NCBI RefSeq assembly: GCF_026262505.1
Contig: NC_067203.1
Coordinates: 17,682,392 to 17,746,391 of the forward strand
DNA from: Trichomonas vaginalis G3
Taxonomy: Eukaryota > Parabasalia > Trichomonadida > Trichomonadidae
Reading direction: 5' to 3'
DNA length: 64,000 nucleotides
Shown one piece after another: positions 57,533 to 64,000 of this stretch (position 1 is the first letter of the stretch; each line of letters opens with the position of its first letter). Under the pieces are notes generated by a model, which saw only the letters and a program-made list of their open reading frames with translations, was not told where the DNA came from and ran no database searches. Made by a program: the position numbers and the translations under genes.

Positions 57533-58981
57533 TTATACATCGTTGAATATTTGATCCAAATCTTCTATAAATCTGTACAAACATTCATTTTCATTATCAT
57601 CTAATTCATTAAGTTCAATTATTTCCTCTCTAAGTCCATCAGGAAGATCAATTATCGAATTTTCTAATTTATACGGAGAATCTTTTATATTTTCTTCAAC
57701 TTTCTTCAGATATTCATCAAGTATATGATCAGGAACTCCTCTAAGTTTTTCTAATCTTGTTTCGACACCTTTCATTTGAAATTCCAAAAAAATAACAACT
57801 GTTTCCAAAGCAACAGATATAAGTGCATTTAAGTTCTCATCAGAACTCTTAGAAACCATTTCAGCAAGTAAAGGAATCAAAGGATATTTATTTATCAAAT
57901 AATTGCACTGACTTGGCGTAGAATATATCAACATGTATGCAAGTATCTTAATAATACTAATTTTAGCATCAGATGAGCAATTTTCTGAATTTTTGAACAA
58001 AGAATCATAAATTCTTCGAGAAATCAGCCAATGAACGACATAAGAAGATTTAAGTGGTGTGCCATAGTTAAGATAGTTGTATATTATATTTTCAATGAGT
58101 TTAAGAGATTTCTCGTAGTTAATTTTCGAATTAAATTTTGCTGAATTAATTACCCAGTTAAATATCAAATTTAAATTGTATTCGTCAAGTAGTTTACGTA
58201 TTTTCTTTGTTTGATATATCAATTCATTCAGAAAACTCAACGCGTTGTAAATTGAATCTGGATACTGACAAATGTTGGTAAAACAGTCTGTAGCATTGCA
58301 TTCTATGAAGTTTATAGCATTACTCTCTGATCTATGCACGAAACTCTTTAATGCTAAGAATGAATTCTTTGGAAAATTATAATATAACTGATAACTCATT
58401 ATTAATGGGAATAAAGATGCAGAATTACTTAAATCATACTTTGTGGACCATACAGCAGCAGTAAAAACTAAAGCAGAATCAACAATTTCATTAAAATTTG
58501 GTAATAAATTTTGGATTGTTGAAACAATCGATCCACAAGATATCTGATCAAGGGCAGGAACAGTTTCTGGATCTCTCTCGATCATTTTTGCTAAAATTAA
58601 AAAAGTTGATTTTAATGAAATAAAATTCAAAAGTAATTGAATTGAATATTGTGGAAAAACAAGAGGTTCTGAATCAGGTAGATTAACGGTATGTATTTCA
58701 ATTGCATATAAAATCAACTTTGCGATTTCGGGCTGAAGATTTTGAACTTGTAGATAAGAAAAGTAGGCTTCAAGTTGTTCAGGAGAAATGAGGGGCTTGT
58801 TAGAAGCGACTACATTAAGTAATTCAATAACTAGTTTTTGTTGTTCGTTGGAATCTAATAATTCTTTTGATATTTTTTCAATTTCAGGATAATTCTGTTC
58901 TTCATATGTTTTTGTTTCACGAGCTTGACCATCTATAATTAAGTTTGTAATGCTGGGTTCAATATCTACACCTTTCTCCAT
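57533..58981 (-). CDS. All-helical ARM/HEAT-like protein
   Basis: 482 residues from the ATG at 58981 (MEKGVDIEPSITNLIIDGQA). Essentially all alpha-helical with repeated Leu-rich helix pairs (IELLNVVASNKPLISPEQLE; IIKILAYMLIYSTPSQCNYL; ALISVALETVVIFLEFQMKG) and an acidic C-terminus. The layout is like importin-alpha or other armadillo proteins but without their conserved WxxxN asparagines, so it is not named. The tRNA-Asp gene ends 35 bp upstream of the start. Confidence 0.7.
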   Translation of the reverse strand: MEKGVDIEPSITNLIIDGQARETKTYEEQNYPEIEKISKELLDSNEQQKLVIELLNVVASNKPLISPEQLEAYFSYLQVQNLQPEIAKLILYAIEIHTVNLPDSEPLVFPQYSIQLLLNFISLKSTFLILAKMIERDPETVPALDQISCGSIVSTIQNLLPNFNEIVDSALVFTAAVWSTKYDLSNSASLFPLIMSYQLYYNFPKNSFLALKSFVHRSESNAINFIECNATDCFTNICQYPDSIYNALSFLNELIYQTKKIRKLLDEYNLNLIFNWVINSAKFNSKINYEKSLKLIENIIYNYLNYGTPLKSSYVVHWLISRRIYDSLFKNSENCSSDAKISIIKILAYMLIYSTPSQCNYLINKYPLIPLLAEMVSKSSDENLNALISVALETVVIFLEFQMKGVETRLEKLRGVPDHILDEYLKKVEENIKDSPYKLENSIIDLPDGLREEIIELNELDDNENECLYRFIEDLDQIFNDV

Positions 58982-59015
58982 AAAAAAAAAAGAAACAAAA
59001 AAATAATGCAAAAAG

Positions 59016-59087
59016 CTCGGTCACCGGGAATCGAACCCGGATCAAAAGAACGACAATCTTACATGATAACCATTACACTATAACCGA
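59016..59087 (-). tRNA. tRNA-Asp (GTC)
   Basis: The acceptor stem TCGGTTA pairs with TGACCGA. The D-arm contains AGTGTAATGGTTATCA, the anticodon loop TTGTCGT has GTC at 59052-59054, and the T-arm CCGGGTTCGATTCCCGG is perfect. The discriminator is G, as expected for Asp. No intron. Followed by a T run on the minus strand (pol III terminator). Internal A and B boxes are recognisable. Confidence 0.93.
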
Positions 59088-59238
59088 TTCACATCCTTAA
59101 TTCTTATTGATAATTCCATGTACACTAACGATCACATTTTTGATCGTTCTCATTTCCAAATAAAATTTATGAATATCATGCATTATGGAATAGCTGTTAA
59201 GATATCGAAAGCTCTTCAAAATTTTTATAAAATTTTTC

Positions 59239-59511
59239 ATGGCTAAATTTGGTTCTTTCTTCGATGAAATACGTGAAGCTCTCAAACCCGGCGTTACTCC
59301 ATGGCTTATCACACTTGCTCGTGTTTCTATTGCTTTAGTATTTATTTATTCATTTATCTCAATGTATCTTGATTTCAATATTCATTTTCTTATTCTTTCT
59401 TTTATTTCGCTTGGGTTATTCCTATCATTTGAATATTCAGTCATATACATGAAGAAAAATGAAGAGTTCCTTCATGAAGGTGCAATCAAAACCCAGAAGA
59501 AAGAAGATTAA
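59239..59511 (+). CDS. Pkr1-like V-ATPase assembly factor
   Basis: 90 residues with two membrane spans (about 22-45 and 49-70). FFDEIREALKPGVTPWLITL corresponds to the conserved FEPGTxPxLI of the Pkr1 family; NIHFLILSFISLGLFLSFEY is the second span, and the polar tail ends KKED. In yeast Pkr1 acts in the ER in assembly of the V0 sector of the vacuolar ATPase. Length and layout fit. Divergent from the tRNA gene. Confidence 0.75.
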   Translation: MAKFGSFFDEIREALKPGVTPWLITLARVSIALVFIYSFISMYLDFNIHFLILSFISLGLFLSFEYSVIYMKKNEEFLHEGAIKTQKKED

Positions 59512-59785
59512 TACAATCAACCAAAATCAACTTAGGTTTACTAAAATAGAAATGGTAATAAAATAGAATCTATCACAATCTAAATCTACAAAATTTTTTT
59601 TATCTGATTTTTTTTTTATTGTTTGGAATACAATTAGTAGTGAAAACATAATAGATTACATAAATAGATACTAAGGAAAAATCATTTCATCAATAAAATT
59701 TCAATATGAACTTAATTTTCACGTTTTTTTGAAATAAATATAATAGTTTAATACAATGCAAATAATATAATATATATAGTGTATG

Positions 59786-60769
59786 TTAAGCGTTAAGAAA
59801 TTGGGAATAGCGATTATATGTCTGTGCGATTAAAATTGTATCAACAGGATCGTACGATTCCTTTCTAATAATGATACCTTTGGATGTTACAGAGAATTCT
59901 GATAATTCTATGTCATCTTCAAGAATATCACCAAGTTCTGAAGCATCTGTCTTACGTTTAAGGATATTTAATGTAGGTGCATCATCAAACTGAATCAGCT
60001 GGAATTTTGTCGCACTTTTATATTTAATTTCATATCTATTTCTTCCAATATCAAAGAACAGTCTGTTTGTATTAAAGAATCCATTGACAACATTGAACCG
60101 TGAGAATATCTGTAAGAACATATGTGGCTTGTAAACAATTCCAACTTCCCCGGTGACAGAAAACTTATATGAAGGAACAACAGCTTGTTTTCTAACGTAT
60201 TCTTCGGGAGATACAAGGTTTGGCATATCGTCGTACATCGAAATTACGAAAAAGTTTGAAACACGAATCGCATATGCAGAAACTTGATTGAGTTCTTGAG
60301 ATTTGATTCCATTTCTAAGTACTGATGGATATGATGTCGGAGAATTGTCTATTAGAATCTGTAGAACGACGCCTTTGACTGTGAGATCTAAAGGAATTTC
60401 TGTAATTTGAGCAATTTTCGTATAATCAGACTCAGAACAGTTCTGTACTTCATAAAAGTTCTTTATTGTACAAAATCTTCTTCTAATTGCAGATTTTGAT
60501 TTTTGAATAAATAAAGCGCCTGTATGAGCTGCAATTGCAGTTAAATCACTATTTGGTGTATAGTGAGTTGAACCCCATATTGGAAATTGATGTGGTTGTT
60601 GCTTGTTGGCATTTTGAGGAGATAATGGAATGAATAACGTGTTCGGAATAAAAAATTGAAAGATATTTCCGATTTGAGGCTTGAGAGTATCTATATTAAA
60701 CCCAGTTTTATACTCTATCGCGTCAAATGACTCTACATCTGCTTGAGGAACTTTCTTAGTTTCCTCCAT
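59786..60769 (-). CDS. Rxt3-like histone deacetylase complex protein
   Basis: 327 residues, MEETKKVPQADVESFDAIEY onward. The segment FPIWGSTHYTPNSDLTAIAA (62-81) with AHTGALFI matches the core of the Rxt3 family (WGTxxYTDDSDL.AA..H.G), a subunit of the Rpd3L deacetylase complex in fungi. The remainder is beta-rich and less conserved (VKGVVLQILIDNSPTSYPSV; SYKFSVTGEVGIVYKPHMFL). A nuclear role in chromatin repression is inferred from the family. A TCACTT initiator lies 26 bases upstream of the ATG. Confidence 0.7.
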   Translation of the reverse strand: MEETKKVPQADVESFDAIEYKTGFNIDTLKPQIGNIFQFFIPNTLFIPLSPQNANKQQPHQFPIWGSTHYTPNSDLTAIAAHTGALFIQKSKSAIRRRFCTIKNFYEVQNCSESDYTKIAQITEIPLDLTVKGVVLQILIDNSPTSYPSVLRNGIKSQELNQVSAYAIRVSNFFVISMYDDMPNLVSPEEYVRKQAVVPSYKFSVTGEVGIVYKPHMFLQIFSRFNVVNGFFNTNRLFFDIGRNRYEIKYKSATKFQLIQFDDAPTLNILKRKTDASELGDILEDDIELSEFSVTSKGIIIRKESYDPVDTILIAQTYNRYSQFLNA

Positions 60770-60791
60770 TCAAAAAAATTGTCAACATGAA

Positions 60792-60797
60792 AAGTGA
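60792..60797 (-). promoter_or_regulatory. Trichomonas-type initiator (TCACTT)
   Basis: On the minus strand TCACTT with predicted +1 at 60795, 26 bases before the Rxt3-like ATG. Confidence 0.5.
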
Positions 60798-60955
60798 CTT
60801 AGATAAAAAAGGGGGTTGCAAAAGAAAATCGGAGAAAAAAATAAGTTGTATCTAAGAAGAAATTGAGAAAAAATATGGTGTTACAGAAGAAAAACTCTAT
60901 TATTCAAGATAGTAGCAATAAGCCAAATCAAAATCTTGAGATCCATTGATACTAA

Positions 60956-61392
60956 GTAAATAAAATAGTAGTTAACTTCATTTTCAATCCTATTTCTGAT
61001 GCAATTAATACTGCGAAAAATGCTGATGAAAATTATTTCTTTTTTAGCGTTGAAGACGATTTCACTCCCAAAGAAGACGAACGCTTACGCAATCAGATTT
61101 CATTATCAGGCCATTATAAATTTGACGCATAATAATTCAAACATCTCGGTTATCTCAAGCTAATTCATGAAGGTTCCCTTGCTCCATCATAAGTGAAAAA
61201 AATGCCTTCTAAAGTGCAGATATTTGTACAACTATCTCTGCATGGACTAGTCATTGATAATAGAATAACAAAATAACTATGGCACTTTTTACGGGCGTAT
61301 ATAAGCCCAAAAAGTATCAAGCAACCATTGGAATATATATATTCACTTTTTAATCATCGTCCCTCCTCTCAAAAATTGACTATTATATTTTG
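60956..61392 (+). pseudogene. Decayed coding relic
   Basis: One frame reads NPISDAINTAKNADENYFFF and SVEDDFTPKEDERLRNQISL up to a stop at 61130. It continues in the same frame with a few more stops (LGYLKLIHEGSLAPS; LSLHGLVIDNRITK; LWHFLRAYISPKSIKQPLEY). FTPKEDERL recalls the start of Myb repeats of trichomonads, but that is weak. A host relic with at least four in-frame stops and no ATG. Confidence 0.45.
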
Positions 61393-61647
61393 AAAATAAT
61401 CGTTAGGCCAATAGACATTTCAATTGGACAAAAGTACATTATCATGTAATATATTTTTTTCGTACTTGGTACACTTTTTTAAAACATTTTTATTTTGAAA
61501 TCTTCTGAAAATTGAATGTATAATTTATATAAAAAGGTTTTTTTTTCTGAGTATGTCGATCGTCTTTATATCACCCTTAGTTTAACAAACAAGTGTTGAT
61601 ATATATATTATCATAAACAAAGGCGTAGAAAAGTGTGCTTGAACAAT

Positions 61648-61653
61648 TCATTA
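61648..61653 (+). promoter_or_regulatory. Trichomonas-type initiator (TCATTA)
   Basis: TCATTA with predicted +1 at 61650, nine bases before the second ATG (61659) of the BspA-like gene. The first ATG (61653) would leave a leader of three bases, so 61659 is preferred. Confidence 0.55.
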
Positions 61654-61658
61654 TGATT

Positions 61659-63871
61659 ATGTTTTTAGCACTTCGTGACAAAGATATTGATTCGAGTTGT
61701 TATTCAAGTGATGGAAAAACCCTTACAGAAGTTAAAGATACATCACCCTATCTCAGAATATCATCCACATGCGAAATTATCAAGGATAATTGCTTCAACG
61801 GACTCAAAACTTTATTTTCCTTTTCATTTCAAGAAAATCCTAACTTAACGACAATTAGAGATAATAGTTTTAATGATTGTACAAATCTTACTATAATAAA
61901 TTTATCATCATGCACCAAACTTAAAAAAAATATCTTCTTATGCATTTAATAGTTGTACTAATGTGAGTCAGATACTTTTACCAGAAGGACTCAAAGATAT
62001 AGAATACAATGTATTCAATAGTAATATACAAATATCTAGTGTTAGAATTCCAGCATCTGTTAAAATAATAGGTAATTATGCATTTTATAACTGTTCTAAA
62101 CTACAAAATGTTATTTTTGAAGAAGGGTCAAATTTAACTTCATTAGAAACTAGCGTATTTTCTGAAACTGCAATCACATCGTTTCAAATCCCAGAAAATG
62201 TATCCGCAGTCAGTGGATATGCATTTTCCGTTTACAAATTAACAGATCTTACAATACATCCTAATAATATCCACTTAACAAAAGATGGAAATGTTATTTA
62301 TTCAAAAGATAAAAGTATTGTATTTTTAATTTTTAACAAAATCGGATATGAAATTCCAAAATCAGTCACAACTATTGGAGAGTGTTGCTTTTCAACTTCA
62401 TCTATTAAAACAATTACAATTCCTGCAAATGTTGAAAGAATTGAAATTGCTGCTTTCTTTAGATGTAGGCGTTTGAAAAATGTTACTTTTTTAGGTCCAA
62501 TAGATGACATTAATAATCAAGCATTTGATGGATGCGTAAACCTTGAACGAATTGTATTCCCTAATTCAACAATGTCTGTTAGCAGCTTGTCTTATCTTAC
62601 ATGGAGGAAGCCAAAACTTAGTTTGTCATTTACTTGCAAAATTCTATTTTATCAAAATACCATTGACAGAAATACAAATGTTTCAGTTTTATATATTAAT
62701 GAGCCAAATCTTATTATTACACCAGATCTCTTGATTATGGATTCTAATCAAATCATCATTTATGAATATTGGGGATACAATCCTTATTATTCTATGAGTA
62801 TTACAATTCCTAAATCAGTTAAAAAAATCGAAGCAAAAGCATTTGAAAATTCTAATCTTGCGAATATTTATTTCACAGAAGATTCTCAAATCAATTATAT
62901 AGAGAAAGATGCATTTAGAAATTGTTCAAAAATAAGCTCATTTAGTTATTCATTTCCTTATTTAAAAACATTAGGAATGTCATCATTTAAAGATTGCATT
63001 AATTTAGAAAATTTTACATTTTCATCACCAAATTTGACTGTTATGAGTAATGCATTTGAGAATTGCATTAAATTAAAGAAAGTTAGTAATATTTTGAGTA
63101 TTCCAGATAATTGTTTTTGTGGATGTACTAATTTAGAAGAAGTTACAATTCATGAAGGTGCAGAATCAATTGGGATTAAATCATTTGAGAGTTGTTCTTC
63201 ATTAAAAAGTATTAATATTCCACAATCTATTAAAATTATTTCAGAATATTCATTTCTTAATTGTAAGAAAATAAGTTCAATTATATTCAATGAAACAAAT
63301 TCACTTGATATTTTTTTCAATTAATTCTATTTCAGAATGCGGATCTCTTACAAATATCAGTAATTTTTCATCAGATAAATACAAATGTATTGATAATACT
63401 ATTTACCAAATAAACAATACTAAATGGGAACTTATTTTTCATTTGAGTCAATCAAAAGACAAAGAACTCAGTATTAACTGCTATGTTATCTGTAGTTATT
63501 CATTCAATTCCAGTAACAACATTGAGAAAATCAAAATCATATCAGATAGTGTTTCTGTTATTGAACATTACTCATTCAACAACTGCTTAAATCTCAAATA
63601 CATCAATTTCCCACTTTCAGTTTCAGATGTTGAAGTTAATGCATTCCATGACTGCGAATCTCTTCAATGCCCTGTTATTGAAAATACATCTCCTGACTAT
63701 CTTCACCTGATTGCTGAATCAGGGATTCCTCATAAACTTGTAAAAACTTGTTTTGTTGTTCATGTTTCTCAGAATCATTTAAGTATCAAATACATATGGG
63801 ATTCTTCTCCTCAGCTATTCTGGAAACGACTTTCTAAATATTTTTTTTGTATAATGTATGAAAATGCATAA
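61659..63871 (+). pseudogene. BspA-like leucine-rich-repeat protein gene with two frameshifts
   Basis: Preferred start 61659 (MFLALRDKDIDSSCYSSDGK). The protein is a run of LRR_5/BspA units of about 23 residues (IGNYAFYNCSKLQNVIFEEG; LKTITIPANVERIE-type; IGIKSFESCSSLKSINIPQS). The frame ends at about 61949 after a run of eight A, resumes in another frame (LPEGLKDIEYNVFNS) to 63324, and resumes again (SISECGSLTNISNF) to the stop at 63871. Two small indels thus separate three open blocks. It could be a recent pseudogene or carry sequencing errors in homopolymers. BspA-like proteins are a very large surface-protein family in T. vaginalis; no transmembrane segment is seen here. Confidence 0.8.
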
Positions 63872-64000
63872 TTATCTCGGTAGAACATCATTATGCTAAT
63901 GTTTCCCCCTTACAATTTTTGGAAATTTTGTTGCAACACTCTCAATTAGCTCAAAGATTGAGAGATTTTGAATAAAACATTTATGCAATTCAGAAATTAA
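63872..64000. other. 3' flank of the BspA-like gene
   Basis: Short intergenic end of the window; nothing recognised. Confidence 0.4.

Overview
The window looks like nuclear DNA of a parabasalid protist, most likely Trichomonas vaginalis or a close relative. Evidence: AT-rich DNA with no credible introns; very short 5' leaders with Trichomonas-type initiators (TCA-Y-W-W) a few bases before several start codons; two eukaryotic ribosomal protein genes; ankyrin genes with the N-terminal region typical of trichomonad ankyrin families; a BspA-like leucine-rich-repeat gene; a kinase-like/Sel1 protein; and a Maverick/Polinton-type element of about 23 kb. The species call is inference.

Left part (1-23963). 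A 37-bp minisatellite is interleaved with single ankyrin units (1-1862) and runs into an ankyrin gene (1863-2714). Next come ribosomal protein L8/uL2 (3358-4113), a zinc-finger-like gene with no in-frame ATG at its 5' end (4579-6150), and an ankyrin gene with one frameshift (6328-7498). A 5-kb gene-poor stretch follows, with hairpins and inverted-repeat elements. Then come a membrane-anchored P-loop NTPase (12557-13699), an RBX1-like RING-H2 protein (14516-14851), an unrecognised conserved-looking gene (15034-16170) and a pseudokinase with Sel1 repeats (16783-18498). A MITE, an ankyrin relic, a further ankyrin gene (20113-21474) with a 45-bp array before its start, and a 1.7-kb DNA element with 8-bp target duplications (21865-23547) complete this part.

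Centre (23964-47342). This is a Polinton/Maverick-like integrated virus-like element with terminal inverted repeats, outer A/T homopolymers and a 5-bp target-site duplication (TATCA). Its recognisable parts are a retroviral-type integrase, an A32-like packaging ATPase, a probable double jelly-roll major capsid protein and probable penton, an SF3 helicase, a D12-class adenine methyltransferase, KilA-N/T5orf172 regulators flanked by palindrome arrays, an HNH nuclease, and a fibre plus tail-collar pair. I see no protein-primed DNA polymerase B and no adenain-like protease. Several genes are open and several are broken; the whole has roughly a dozen or more breaks and is treated as a fairly young fossil. 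Most genes carry the same short upstream motif, TTTTTA about 10-14 bases before the ATG.

Right part (47343-64000). An unrecognised gene with a duplicated 3' end (48638-49540), ribosomal protein S23/uS12 (50303-50737), a small coiled-coil protein, a CAMK-type kinase (51531-52583), an ankyrin gene with a decayed tail (54210-55921), a UBX-like protein (56637-57323), an all-helical ARM-like protein (57533-58981), tRNA-Asp(GTC) (59016-59087), a Pkr1-like V-ATPase assembly factor (59239-59511), an Rxt3-like histone-deacetylase-complex protein (59786-60769), a decayed relic, and a BspA-like LRR gene with two frameshifts (61659-63871). The host genes are individually transcribed housekeeping and family genes; I see no operon logic among them. 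The element is a self-contained package of replication, packaging, capsid, attachment and regulatory genes.
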